This document shows positions 44,663-54,200 of a DNA stretch of 64,000 bases, piece after piece. The translations under genes and the position numbers were made by a program. The stretch spans positions 1-64,000 of the forward strand of contig CACYKH010000003.1 in NCBI GenBank assembly GCA_902774915.1. Reading direction: 5' to 3'. The notes beneath the pieces were generated by a model. The model did not search any database, was not told where the DNA came from, and saw nothing but the letters and a program-made list of their open reading frames with translations. This stretch comes from an uncultured Lachnospiraceae bacterium. Lineage in GTDB: Bacteria > Bacillota > Clostridia > Lachnospirales > Lachnospiraceae. How positions within the stretch are numbered: the first letter of the stretch is position 1; each line of letters opens with the position of its first letter.

Positions 44663-44745
44663 AAAATTAGTCCTCATTCCCTTTTCACACGAAATAATAT
44701 ACTCTTTAGTATACCCCATTTTATTACCTTCTTGCAAGGAAAACC

Positions 44746-45978
44746 CTATATTTCATGAATGAAGATACCACTGCGGAGTTTTGGCTCGAACCATGTAGAT
44801 TTTGGTGGCATAAGAAGTCCAGCATCAGCCACTTCAAAGAGCTCATTTATTGATGTTGGATACATAGAAAATGCCAGCTCCATGTCTGTATGGCATCTTC
44901 TCTCAAGCTCGCCAAGTCCTCTGATTCCACCTACGAAATCAATTCGCTTGTCTGTACGTGGGTCCTCAATACCAAGAATTGGTGTGAGAACATAATCCTG
45001 AAGCAGTGAAACATCAAGTCCTGCGACTGGATCATCACTTTTCAGATCATCATTTATAGTAAGTTTATACCATTTGTCATCAAGGAACATGCCAAATGTA
45101 CCCTTATCAACTGGTTGGAACTGCTCACTTACTTCATCTATCTCAAAGGCCTGTGAAAGCTGACTCATAAATGCTTCCTTTTCAAGACCATTTAAATCCT
45201 TAATTACTCTGTTGTATGGAAGGATTTCAAGCTCGCTCTCAGGGAAAAGAACCGAAAGGAAGAAGTTGAAGTCCTCGTCACCAGTAAATCCAGGATTCTC
45301 TTCTCTCTTCTTAAGTCCTACCTTAACAGCAGATGCTGCTCTATGATGTCCGTCAGCTATGTAAATTCTATTTTCTGCGTCAAACTCTGAGCGGATAGTC
45401 TCAATGTCAGAAGGATCACTTATAAGCCATACATTATGTACTACCCCATCGTCAGCAGTAAAGCCATATGTCTTCTCACCCTGCTTAACCTTTGAAACGA
45501 TAGAATTGATAACATCTCTATCTCTATAAGCAAGGAATATAGGACCTGTCTGAGCATTGCAGTTATAGATATGATTTATTCTATCCTGTTCTTTTGCAGC
45601 AAGTGTATTCTCGTGCTTCTTGATGGTTCCATCGATATAATCATCAACAGAAACAACTGCAACGATACCTGTCTGTGAACGACCATTCATAATGAGCTCA
45701 TAGATATAATATACAGGCTCCTCGTCATGAATGTATGTTCCATTTGACATATCTTCATGCAGCATCTCATTAGCTTTGTCATAAACCTCCTGAGCATACA
45801 TATCCTGAGTCTCAGGGAACTGTGTCTCAGGTCTGTCAATTCTAAGAAAACTCTTTGGATGCTCATCAACAAAAGCTTTAGCCTCTGCTCTTTTATAAAC
45901 ATCATATGGAAGTGCGGCCACATCGCTTACCACATCTTTGTTAGGTCTAAATGCAGCGAAAGGTAGTACTTTTGACAT
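44746..45978 (-). CDS. DUF1015 family protein (ParB/SerK-like DGHHR motif)
   Basis: 410 residues. VLPFAAFRPNKDVVSDVAALPYDV starts in the manner of all DUF1015 proteins (first block LPFAAFRP), with YIYELIMNGRSQTGIVAVVS, HENTLAAKEQDRINH, GPIFLAYRD and IYIADGHHRAASAVKVG. The ADGHHR motif resembles that in ParB/sulfiredoxin-fold free-serine kinases. DUF1015 genes commonly lie beside serA and serC, as here. No serB is seen in the window. A role in serine/phosphoserine metabolism is inferred, not shown. Start supported by aggaggcataaa. Confidence 0.85.
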   Translation of the reverse strand: MSKVLPFAAFRPNKDVVSDVAALPYDVYKRAEAKAFVDEHPKSFLRIDRPETQFPETQDMYAQEVYDKANEMLHEDMSNGTYIHDEEPVYYIYELIMNGRSQTGIVAVVSVDDYIDGTIKKHENTLAAKEQDRINHIYNCNAQTGPIFLAYRDRDVINSIVSKVKQGEKTYGFTADDGVVHNVWLISDPSDIETIRSEFDAENRIYIADGHHRAASAVKVGLKKREENPGFTGDEDFNFFLSVLFPESELEILPYNRVIKDLNGLEKEAFMSQLSQAFEIDEVSEQFQPVDKGTFGMFLDDKWYKLTINDDLKSDDPVAGLDVSLLQDYVLTPILGIEDPRTDKRIDFVGGIRGLGELERRCHTDMELAFSMYPTSINELFEVADAGLLMPPKSTWFEPKLRSGIFIHEI

Positions 45979-46003
45979 TTTATGCCTCCTATTTTAAACA
46001 CAA

Positions 46004-46037
46004 AGATACATCCAGGGAAAAAATCCTGGATGTATCT
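46004..46037 (-). terminator. Intrinsic terminator after the small P-loop kinase
   Basis: A 13-bp stem, agatacatccagg/cctggatgtatct, with an 8-nt A-rich loop; on the minus strand it is followed by ttgtgttt. Confidence 0.7.
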
Positions 46038-46051
46038 AATAATCTTGTTAT

Positions 46052-46624
46052 TTATCCACGAATAAAGTTAACTGCCTGTCCAATGGACTCATCAAACTCA
46101 TCATCGCTGGAATTCTTAAATACAAAAAGCTCTGGAACATTTTCAGGTGGATCATAATCCTGAGTAGCAACATACTCATCCCAATGCTCTATCTTCCAAG
46201 TATCACGCTCTGAATTACGAGCAACCATTCTCTGACGAACAACTTCAATATCAGTATGAACCCAGATAATGCAAAGCTCAGCATTCTTAATAGCGAGTTT
46301 CTTGCGCATAGCAGCAAGCCATTCCTGACTTCTTACTTCTTTCTTGAATGGTGCATTTATAAGAACAGTGTCATTATAATTAAGCGCATTCATAGCAACC
46401 TCAAGGATAGCATCGTACTCTGCATCTCTGATGTGCTCATGGAAGAAATCTGATGATCTGTCAAATGGTTCTCCAGCAACCTTATAAATCTGCTTAGAAA
46501 GAACAATCAGGTCATCCTTATCAAGATAAACACAGTTATTAAGTGCTCTTGCAAGATTTTTTGTAACGAATGTCTTACCACATGCCGGTGGCGATGTAAC
46601 AAGAATCAGCTTTTTCTTTGCCAT
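46052..46624 (-). CDS. Small P-loop kinase-like ATPase (AAA_33 type)
   Basis: 190 residues. LILVTSPPACGKTFVTKNLA is a Walker A with an unusual SPPACGKT; VYLDKDDLIVLSKQI, INAPFKKEVRSQEWL and CIIWVHTDIEVVRQRMVARNSERDTWKI (in two parts) follow the layout of small-molecule kinases and zeta-toxin-like ATPases, with Arg-rich lid. The substrate is unknown. It lies upstream of DUF1015 and downstream of asd, both with terminator-like hairpins between, so it may be its own unit. Start has caaggagggtaaa. Confidence 0.75.
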   Translation of the reverse strand: MAKKKLILVTSPPACGKTFVTKNLARALNNCVYLDKDDLIVLSKQIYKVAGEPFDRSSDFFHEHIRDAEYDAILEVAMNALNYNDTVLINAPFKKEVRSQEWLAAMRKKLAIKNAELCIIWVHTDIEVVRQRMVARNSERDTWKIEHWDEYVATQDYDPPENVPELFVFKNSSDDEFDESIGQAVNFIRG

Positions 46625-46709
46625 TTTACCCTCCTTGGCAAAATCAAGATATGATCTTGAAAATGTCGGTTTGTTATATCCCCCGATAAATACTCACCAA
46701 CAAAATGCA

Positions 46710-47795
46710 TTATTTTTTTGTTATATAACCCTTAGCTGTAAGAAGCTCTGCACAAAGTACGGCTCCACCTGCAGCACCACGGATTGTATTGTGTGAAAGA
46801 CCAACGAACTTGTAGTCGAAAAGGCTATCTTCTCTAAGTCTTCCCATGGAAACGCCCATGCCGTGCTCATAATCAACATCAGCCTGAACCTGAGGTCTGT
46901 TATCCTCTTCCATGTAACGAATGAACTGCTTTGGTGCTGATGGAAGATCTAACTTCTGAGGCTCACCACTGAAGCTTTCCCACTTTTCAATGATCTGCTC
47001 TTTAGTTGGCTTCTTTCCAAAGTTAACGAAAACAGTTGCTGTATGTCCGTAAAGAACTGGAACTCTGATACACTGAGCTGTAATCTTTGGAGCGTCAGGA
47101 TTGAGCTTAATCTCGCCATCCTCAACCTTACCCCAGATACGAAGTGGCTCTTTCTCAGACTTCTCTTCTTCACCACCGATATAAGGGATGATATTCTCTA
47201 CCATCTCTGGCCAATCCTTGAAGTTCTTTCCAGCACCAGAAATTGCCTGGTATGTTGAAACTACAACTTCCTTTGGCTCAAACTCTTTAAGAGCAAAAAG
47301 TGCAGGAGCATAAGACTGGATTGAACAGTTAGGCTTTACAGCAATAAATCCTCTCTTTGTTCCAAGTCTCTTTCTCTGAGCCTCGATAACTTCGAAATGC
47401 TCTGGGTTAAGCTCAGGCACTACCATAGGAACATCAGGTGTCCATCTATGTGCACTATTGTTAGAAACAACTGGAGTCTCTGTCTTAGCATAAGCCTCCT
47501 CGATAGCCTTAATCTCATCTTTAGACATATCAACTGCACTAAATACAAAATCAACGCCACTAGCTATTTCTTCTACTTCATTTACATTTTTAAGTACAAG
47601 GTCAGCAACTGACTCAGGAATTGGATTATCCATCTTCCATCTGCCTTCTACTGCCTCACTATATTTCTTACCAGCGCTACGTGGGGATGCAGCTACCGTA
47701 ACTACGTCGAACCATGGATGGTTATTAAGAAGGTCGATAAATCTCTGACCTACCATACCCGTAGCACCAAGAATTCCTACTCTTAGTTTTTCCAT
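46710..47795 (-). CDS. asd: Aspartate-semialdehyde dehydrogenase (archaeal/fungal type)
   Basis: 361 residues. GILGATGMVGQRFIDLLNNHPWF binds NADP; the catalytic Cys is in VKPNCSIQSYAPAL, and KPNCS followed by IQ marks the archaeal/fungal subgroup rather than the enterobacterial one. YQAISGAGKNFKDWPEM and the C-terminal VGLSHNTIRGAAGGAVLCAELL are conserved. It reduces aspartyl phosphate to aspartate semialdehyde, feeding Lys, Thr and Met (see metA). Start has aagaggaaaataat. The gap to serA upstream is 42 nt. Confidence 0.95.
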   Translation of the reverse strand: MEKLRVGILGATGMVGQRFIDLLNNHPWFDVVTVAASPRSAGKKYSEAVEGRWKMDNPIPESVADLVLKNVNEVEEIASGVDFVFSAVDMSKDEIKAIEEAYAKTETPVVSNNSAHRWTPDVPMVVPELNPEHFEVIEAQRKRLGTKRGFIAVKPNCSIQSYAPALFALKEFEPKEVVVSTYQAISGAGKNFKDWPEMVENIIPYIGGEEEKSEKEPLRIWGKVEDGEIKLNPDAPKITAQCIRVPVLYGHTATVFVNFGKKPTKEQIIEKWESFSGEPQKLDLPSAPKQFIRYMEEDNRPQVQADVDYEHGMGVSMGRLREDSLFDYKFVGLSHNTIRGAAGGAVLCAELLTAKGYITKK

Positions 47796-47837
47796 ATTAT
47801 TTTCCTCTTATATATTTACTACGATATACGTATTTCT

Positions 47838-49001
47838 TTACTTAACAACTCTTACTCTGATAACACCATCAATTGCTTCAAGCTCAGATACCATGTTTGC
47901 AGCATCTGGTGTATCAACGTCAAGGATTGTATATGCATAGTCACCACGTGACTTGCTAACCATATCAGGAACATTAATTCCAGCCTTTGAGAATGCGCCA
48001 GTGAACTGTGTAAGCATGTTAGGGATGTTCTTATGACATACTGTAATACGTCCTGCTGATGAAGGAACACCTGCATCACACTTAGGATAGTTAACTGAGT
48101 TAACAACATTACCATTCTCAATGAAATCTCTGATCTCGTTAACTGCCATAACTGCACAGTTATCTTCTGACTCAGCTGTTGAAGCTCCAAGGTGAGGTGT
48201 ACAGATAACGCCCTCGTGACCAACTACTGTTGGGTTAGCGAAGTCTGTTACATAACGATGTACCTTACCAGCATCAATAGCCTTCATAAGAGCTGGCTCA
48301 TCAACAAGGATATCTCTAGCGTAGTTAAGAATAACTACTCCGTCCTTCATCATTGAGATAGCTTCTTCATTAATCATTCCCTTAGTTGCATCCATAAGTG
48401 GAACGTGAATTGTAATGTAATCACACTCTGAATAGATGTCATTTACATTCTTGATGTGCTTAACTGACTTAGAAAGGTTCCAAGCTGCATCTACTGATAC
48501 AAATGGGTCATAACCCAAAACTTCCATTCCAAGGTGTACAGCAGCATTTGCAACTCTACATCCGATAGCACCAAGTCCGATAACACCAAGCTTCTTGCCC
48601 TGAATCTCATTTCCGGCATAAAGCTTCTTCTGCTTCTCAGCTGTCTTAGCAATGTTATCATCATCCTTATCTTCAACAACCCAGTTAGCACCAGCAACGA
48701 TATCACGTGATCCAAGAAGAAGACCAGCAATAACAAGCTCCTTAACACCGTTAGCATTTGCACCAGGTGTATTGAATACTACAATACCCTTCTCAGCAAA
48801 TGCATCAAGTGGGATGTTATTTACACCAGCACCAGCTCTTGCAACTGCAAGAAGTGAATCTGGAACTTCAAGCTCGTGCATTGAAGCACTACGTACGAGG
48901 ACTGCATCAGCCTCGTTTAAGTTATCTGTCATTTCATAGCTTGCATCGAACAGGTCTGTTCCACACTTAGCTATTGGGTTTAAGCAATTAATCTTAGCCA
49001 T
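47838..49001 (-). CDS. serA: D-3-phosphoglycerate dehydrogenase
   Basis: 387 residues. LGVIGLGAIGCRVANAAVHLGMEVLGYDPF is the NAD-binding fold (GxGxxG); catalytic Arg, Glu and His lie in the LVRSASMHELE, FANPTVVGHEGVICTPHLGAST region. The last about 70 residues are an ACT domain (MLTQFTGAFSKAGINVPDMVSKSRGDYAYTILDVD in two parts), consistent with Ser feedback. The substrate-binding N-terminus is short, as in other Clostridia. It is coupled to serC through a one-base stop/start overlap. Confidence 0.94.
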   Translation of the reverse strand: MAKINCLNPIAKCGTDLFDASYEMTDNLNEADAVLVRSASMHELEVPDSLLAVARAGAGVNNIPLDAFAEKGIVVFNTPGANANGVKELVIAGLLLGSRDIVAGANWVVEDKDDDNIAKTAEKQKKLYAGNEIQGKKLGVIGLGAIGCRVANAAVHLGMEVLGYDPFVSVDAAWNLSKSVKHIKNVNDIYSECDYITIHVPLMDATKGMINEEAISMMKDGVVILNYARDILVDEPALMKAIDAGKVHRYVTDFANPTVVGHEGVICTPHLGASTAESEDNCAVMAVNEIRDFIENGNVVNSVNYPKCDAGVPSSAGRITVCHKNIPNMLTQFTGAFSKAGINVPDMVSKSRGDYAYTILDVDTPDAANMVSELEAIDGVIRVRVVK

Positions 49002-50089
49002 TATGCGTTCTCCTCCTCAAACTTCTTCATAAACTCAACGAGCTTCTCAACACCTTCGATTGGCATTGCATTGTAGATAGAAGCACGCATACCACCAACT
49101 GATCTGTGACCCTTAAGGTTAACAAATCCAGCCTCAGTAGCCTCTTTAACAAACTTAGCTTCAAGATCAGCATCATGGTTTCTTGTAACGAAAGGAACGT
49201 TCATAAGTGATCTATCCTTCTCTACTACTGTTCCCATGAACATCTTTGACTGATCAAGATAATCATAAAGGATCTTAGCCTTCTTCTCGTTATGAGCCTT
49301 CATAGCCTTAAGACCGCCCATTGACTTAACCCACTTGAATACAAGTCCACAGATGTAGATACCATAGCATGGAGGTGTATTGTAAAGTGAATCAGCATCA
49401 GCCTGAGTCTTATACTTAAGCATTGTAGGAACGAACTCTGGAAGATCATCACGGATGAGGTCCTCACGAACGATTACTACTACAACACCGGCAGGTCCAA
49501 CGTTCTTCTGAACACCGAAGAAGATAAGACCGTAATCTTCTACATTTACTGGCTGAGAAAGAATGTCAGATGACATATCAGCTACGAGAAGCTTACCCTT
49601 TGTATTTGGGAGCTCCTTAAATGTAGTTCCGTAAATTGTATTGTTATGACAAATGTATACATAATCAGCATCTTCTGAAATTGGAAGGTCTGAGCAATCA
49701 GGGATGTATGAGAATGTCTTGTCCTCTGATGAAGCGATCTTGTTAGCTGTACCATACTTCTGAGCTTCCTGCCAAGCCTTCTTAGCCCACTGACCTGTAA
49801 CGATGAAATCTGCAACACCGTTCTTCATAAGGTTCATAGGGATAGCCGCAAACTGCTGTGATGCTCCACCCTGAAGGAAAAGTACCTTATAGTTATCTGG
49901 GATATCCATAAGATCTCTGAGGTCTTTCTCTGCTTCTTTGATGATGTCATCATAAACCTTTGATCTGTGAGACATCTCCATTACAGACTGACCACTTCCC
50001 TTATAGTCCAGCATCTCCTCTGCTGCCTGCTTAAGAACTACTTCTGGTAAAATAGAAGGTCCTGCTGAAAAGTTGTAAACTCTTGCCAT
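49001..50089 (-). CDS. serC: Phosphoserine aminotransferase
   Basis: 362 residues. YNFSAGPSILPEVVLKQAAEEM, MEMSHRSKVYDDII and VLFLQGGASQQFAAIPMNLM are SerC hallmarks; the PLP Lys is in IFFGVQKNVGPAGVVVV. It converts 3-phosphohydroxypyruvate and glutamate to phosphoserine. A good promoter lies 65-93 nt upstream, so serC-serA form a unit, perhaps continuing into asd. Confidence 0.96.
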   Translation of the reverse strand: MARVYNFSAGPSILPEVVLKQAAEEMLDYKGSGQSVMEMSHRSKVYDDIIKEAEKDLRDLMDIPDNYKVLFLQGGASQQFAAIPMNLMKNGVADFIVTGQWAKKAWQEAQKYGTANKIASSEDKTFSYIPDCSDLPISEDADYVYICHNNTIYGTTFKELPNTKGKLLVADMSSDILSQPVNVEDYGLIFFGVQKNVGPAGVVVVIVREDLIRDDLPEFVPTMLKYKTQADADSLYNTPPCYGIYICGLVFKWVKSMGGLKAMKAHNEKKAKILYDYLDQSKMFMGTVVEKDRSLMNVPFVTRNHDADLEAKFVKEATEAGFVNLKGHRSVGGMRASIYNAMPIEGVEKLVEFMKKFEEENA

Positions 50090-50153
50090 TTTATATTTCC
50101 TCCATTTATATAATTAAAATGTTTTAAATTTCAAAAGAATTTCACAATTCACT

Positions 50154-50182
50154 ATGATAAAGTTATTTCATGATTTTATCAA
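50154..50182 (-). promoter_or_regulatory. Predicted promoter of serC-serA
   Basis: Minus strand TTGATA, 17 nt, TATCAT: five of six matches in each box. Confidence 0.6.
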
Positions 50183-50186
50183 GGCG

Positions 50187-50215
50187 AAAATATTGCGAAA
50201 AATGTTCAATATTTT
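50187..50215 (-). terminator. AT-rich terminator downstream of ilvB
   Basis: Stem aaaatattg/caatatttt with an 11-nt loop, followed by tttt-containing sequence on the minus strand. Weak in GC, so moderate confidence. Confidence 0.45.
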
Positions 50216-50253
50216 GTTAATTTTGCCAATTTTCTTTGTTTTTGCTTCTTTTA

Positions 50254-51933
50254 CTACTTCTTAAGAGCATCTTCGGAATCAAAGCATGTCTCAATAGATG
50301 CACCAGGTGCAACCATTGGCCAAACCTTGTCATCCTCAGCTATCTGGCAGTCGATGAGGTAAGCGCCTTCGCCTTTGATAGCCTCTTTAAGAGCTTTTTC
50401 AAACTCAGCTACAGTCTTAACTGTATAGCCCTTAGCTCCCATTGCATCTGCAAGCTTAGCAAAATCTGTTTTATCTTCAAGAATAGTATTTGAATATCTC
50501 TTTCCATAGAAAAGAGTCTGCCATTGACGAACCATACCAAGAACATGGTTATTGATTACTACTTCTATTACATGAATATCTTCTCTGGCAGCTGTTGCCA
50601 TTTCATTCATGTTCATACGGAAGCATCCATCACCAGCGATATTGATAACAGTCTTATCTGGAGAACCAACCTTAGCACCGATTGCAGCGCCAAGTCCGTA
50701 TCCCATAGTTCCAAGACCACCTGATGAAAGGAAATGTCTAGGCTCTTTATACTTGTAGTACTGAGCTGCCCACATCTGATGCTGACCAACGTCTGTAGTG
50801 ATGATTGCATCTCCCTTTGTCTGCTCGTAAATCTTGTTGATAATTGCAGGTCCTGTAAGATGCTGCATGTCATACTCAAGAGGATTCTCAGCCATAAGGT
50901 CCTGAATCTCCTTGTTCCACTCAGGCTTCTTGGAAGCCTTTACTTTAGCATTCAGCTTCTTAAGGATTTCATTTGCATCACCGATAATCTTAGCATCAAC
51001 GTCGATGTTCTTATTTATCTCAGCTCTATCCACATCTATATGAAGAATTCTTGCATTCTTGGCAAATGTGCTCGCATCACCGATAACTCTGTCTGAGAAT
51101 CTTGCGCCTACAACGATAAGAAGGTCTGCTCTGTTAACTCCAAGGTTTGAAGTCTTAGTACCATGCATTCCGATCATACCAGTGTAGTTCTTTTTTGTTC
51201 CGTCAAATGCGCCCTTGCCCATAAGTGTATCGCATACAGGGGCATCTACCTTTTTAACGAGTTTAGCAAGCTCTGCTGAAGCGCCTGAAAGAGTTACGCC
51301 ACCACCAACTAAGAAGTAAGGCTTTTCGGAGTTGTTGATCATCTCAACGGCTTTCTCGATATCTGAATCCTTGATAGTCTCAGTGATTCTCTCAATTGGT
51401 TCAGGCTTCTTAGGTGTGTAGTCAGCCTTTGCTGCTGTAACATCCTTAGTGATATCAACAAGTACAGGACCTGGACGTCCAGTCTGTGCTATCTTGAATG
51501 CACGTCTTATTGTATCAGCAAGCTCATGTACATTCTTAACGATGAAGCTGTGCTTTGTAACAGGCATAACAACACCTGCTATATCAACCTCCTGGAAGCT
51601 GTCCTTTCCAAGCATAGCTACACCAACGTTAGCTGTAATTGCTACTACAGGGATAGAATCCATATATGCTGTAGCTATTCCTGTTACAAGGTTTGTTGCA
51701 CCAGGACCGGATGTTGCCATACAAACACCAACCTTACCTGTTGCTCTTGCGTATCCATCTGCAGCGTGGCTTGCGCCCTGCTCATGAGATGTCAATACGT
51801 GATGTATTTCATTTGAGTGCTTATAAAGCTCATCATAAACATTAAGAATTGTACCTCCTGGATAACCAAATACGGTATCAACTCCCTGTTCCTTTAAACA
51901 TTCTATAACAATCTGTGAACCAGTTAATTGCAT
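50254..51933 (-). CDS. ilvB: Acetolactate synthase, large (catalytic) subunit
   Basis: 559 residues. The catalytic Glu is in TSHEQGASHAADGYARATGK, and the ThDP motif is GDGCFRMNMNEMATAAREDI...NNHVLGM. FQEVDIAGVVMPVTKHSF and RPGPVLVDITKDV match biosynthetic AHAS rather than catabolic AlsS. It condenses pyruvate (or pyruvate and 2-oxobutyrate) for Val, Leu and Ile. No ilvN regulatory subunit or ilvC lies beside it; they must be elsewhere. It follows ilvD by 15 nt. Confidence 0.95.
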   Translation of the reverse strand: MQLTGSQIVIECLKEQGVDTVFGYPGGTILNVYDELYKHSNEIHHVLTSHEQGASHAADGYARATGKVGVCMATSGPGATNLVTGIATAYMDSIPVVAITANVGVAMLGKDSFQEVDIAGVVMPVTKHSFIVKNVHELADTIRRAFKIAQTGRPGPVLVDITKDVTAAKADYTPKKPEPIERITETIKDSDIEKAVEMINNSEKPYFLVGGGVTLSGASAELAKLVKKVDAPVCDTLMGKGAFDGTKKNYTGMIGMHGTKTSNLGVNRADLLIVVGARFSDRVIGDASTFAKNARILHIDVDRAEINKNIDVDAKIIGDANEILKKLNAKVKASKKPEWNKEIQDLMAENPLEYDMQHLTGPAIINKIYEQTKGDAIITTDVGQHQMWAAQYYKYKEPRHFLSSGGLGTMGYGLGAAIGAKVGSPDKTVINIAGDGCFRMNMNEMATAAREDIHVIEVVINNHVLGMVRQWQTLFYGKRYSNTILEDKTDFAKLADAMGAKGYTVKTVAEFEKALKEAIKGEGAYLIDCQIAEDDKVWPMVAPGASIETCFDSEDALKK

Positions 51934-51948
51934 ATTATTTTCTCCTTG

Positions 51949-53619
51949 TTATTTAGTAGGTATCTCGAGGATAGCTCCGCGGTTACCAGATGTAACCATG
52001 GATGCGTAGCGTGCAAGGTAACCAGTTGTGACCTTAGGCTCACGTGGAGTCCATGCAGCTTTACGCTTAGCTAATTCCTCATCACTTACCTTAAGTGTGA
52101 TGGAATAATTATTGATATCGATTTCAATCATATCGCCTTCTTCTACAAGTGCGATAGGTCCGCCTACTGCTGCCTCTGGTGAAACATGGCCGATAGATGC
52201 GCCACGGCTTGCACCTGAGAAACGTCCGTCAGTAATAAGAGCAACTGTGCTTCCAAGTCCCATACCAGCAATAGCTGATGTTGGGTTAAGCATCTCTCTC
52301 ATACCAGGACCACCCTTAGGACCTTCGTAACGGATGACGACTACATCACCATCTACAATCTTTCCACCAAGGATAGCTGCGATTGCATCTTCCTCTGAAT
52401 CAAAGACTCGAGCTGGACCTTCATGCTTCAGCATCTCAGGAACAACTGCAGATCTCTTAACAACAGAACCGTCTGGAGCAAGATTACCCTTAAGTACTGC
52501 AAGACCACCTGTCTTTGAATATGGATTATCAGTAGGTCTGATGACCTCTGGATTTCTATTAACACTATTTTTAACTGCTTCACCGATAGTCTTACCAGTT
52601 ACAGTCATACAATCTTCATTTATAAGACCAAGGTCGCAAAGCTCTTTAACTACTGCATATACACCACCTGCCTCGTTAAGGTCTTCCATGTATGTAGGAC
52701 CTGCAGGTGCGAGGTGACAAAGGTTAGGTGTCTTCTCGCTGATAGGATTTGCAAATGAGATATCAAAGTCAAATCCAATCTCATGTGCGATTGCTGGTAA
52801 ATGAAGCATTGAGTTTGTTGAGCAACCAAGTGCCATATCTACTGTAAGAGCGTTCAGGATAGCATCTTTTGTGATGATATCACGTGGACGGATATTCTTC
52901 TCAAGCATATCCATTACAGCGTATCCTGCCTTCTTAGCAAGACGGAGTCTCTCTGAATAAACTGCAGGAATTGTTCCGTTTCCAGGAAGTCCCATACCAA
53001 GTACCTCTGTCAGACAATTCATTGAGTTAGCTGTGTACATACCTGAACATGAACCACAGGTTGGACACACCTTCTCTTCGAACTCAAGTACTTCAGCATC
53101 ATCGATCTTACCAGCTGTACGCTCTCCTACAGCTTCGAACATAGAGGAAAGACTTCTCTTTCTTCCGTGGATGTGACCTGCAAGCATAGGACCACCAGAT
53201 ACGAATACTGTTGGTACATTTACTCTTGCTGCGGCCATAAGAAGACCTGGAACATTTTTATCACAGTTAGGTATCATTACAAGAGCATCAAACTGATGTG
53301 CAATCGCCATCGCCTCTGTGGAATCTGCGATAAGATCTCTTGTGACAAGGCTGTACTTCATACCAATATGTCCCATTGCAATACCATCGCAGACGGCGAT
53401 AGCTGGGAACATAACTGGTGTTCCACCTGCTTCAGCGACGCCAAGCTTGACGGCCTCTGCTATCTTATCGAGGTTCATATGTCCTGGAACGATCTCGTTG
53501 TAAGAACATACAATACCAACCATAGGCTTTCTGATTTCTTCTGCAGTATATCCAAGTGCGTTCAGAAGTGAACGAGCTGGTGCCTGCTGCAGACCACATT
53601 TCATATTATCACTCTGCAT
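51949..53619 (-). CDS. ilvD: Dihydroxy-acid dehydratase
   Basis: 556 residues. Fe-S ligands: [13 protein letters not shown] and [19 protein letters not shown]; further family motifs are [44 protein letters not shown] and YLARYASMV. It makes branched-chain 2-oxo acids in the cytoplasm. It is preceded by a small membrane protein gene (23 nt) and followed by ilvB. Confidence 0.96.
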   Translation of the reverse strand: MQSDNMKCGLQQAPARSLLNALGYTAEEIRKPMVGIVCSYNEIVPGHMNLDKIAEAVKLGVAEAGGTPVMFPAIAVCDGIAMGHIGMKYSLVTRDLIADSTEAMAIAHQFDALVMIPNCDKNVPGLLMAAARVNVPTVFVSGGPMLAGHIHGRKRSLSSMFEAVGERTAGKIDDAEVLEFEEKVCPTCGSCSGMYTANSMNCLTEVLGMGLPGNGTIPAVYSERLRLAKKAGYAVMDMLEKNIRPRDIITKDAILNALTVDMALGCSTNSMLHLPAIAHEIGFDFDISFANPISEKTPNLCHLAPAGPTYMEDLNEAGGVYAVVKELCDLGLINEDCMTVTGKTIGEAVKNSVNRNPEVIRPTDNPYSKTGGLAVLKGNLAPDGSVVKRSAVVPEMLKHEGPARVFDSEEDAIAAILGGKIVDGDVVVIRYEGPKGGPGMREMLNPTSAIAGMGLGSTVALITDGRFSGASRGASIGHVSPEAAVGGPIALVEEGDMIEIDINNYSITLKVSDEELAKRKAAWTPREPKVTTGYLARYASMVTSGNRGAILEIPTK

Positions 53620-53642
53620 AATTTTTAACTCCTTTTTTTATA

Positions 53643-54185
53643 TCAATATCTTTTATATTTTCTAAACTGATCAATGCTAGCGGCAAAGGCTATTATGCTG
53701 ATAAATGCTATAACACCCGATACTATTATCAACCAATGCAATTTTTCTTCAAGCCCCATAACACCTATAATTATAAAGGCTGCAAGACAAGCAATAAATA
53801 AAGTACCAGTAATTAACGCAGCAATTAGTCCCGTCCTGGCTTTAGGATGTGCCCCCTCTGAGGCAACACCTTTGCCATATCTACCCTGTCCCGAAGGAAG
53901 CAATTTCTCGAGACAACCTATCAGCTGATCATAATCATTTATATTTTTATCTATGTATATATATGAGGTTACTTCTTTACCAGCTTGATTTATAAAGTCA
54001 CACTCTACTGTCACTCTATCAAATTCCACCCTGATATCATGAACCTTTTTGATAGGACAACCAAGTTCTTTTTCTTTCAAATATACATATAAGTTTCCCA
54101 TATCATCCTCATAGAAGTGGTTAAGGCACGCCGCCGTATAGACATTATGCGGTCCTTCTAGCGGATAAGAAAACATTTTAGACAT
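53643..54185 (-). CDS. Two-TM membrane protein of unknown function within the leu/ilv operon
   Basis: 180 residues. The first about 105 residues are soluble (YTAACLNHFYEDDMGNLYVYLKEKE, VRVEFDRV-type strands, TSYIYIDKNINDYDQLIGCLE), followed by two membrane helices (about 117-140 and 149-170) and a short basic end. I do not recognise the family. It starts 15 nt after the original leuB stop and is 23 nt before ilvD, so it must be co-transcribed with them. Start ATG after ccggagcgtgat. Confidence 0.65.
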   Translation of the reverse strand: MSKMFSYPLEGPHNVYTAACLNHFYEDDMGNLYVYLKEKELGCPIKKVHDIRVEFDRVTVECDFINQAGKEVTSYIYIDKNINDYDQLIGCLEKLLPSGQGRYGKGVASEGAHPKARTGLIAALITGTLFIACLAAFIIIGVMGLEEKLHWLIIVSGVIAFISIIAFAASIDQFRKYKRY

Positions 54186-54200
54186 ATCACGCTCCGGTAA

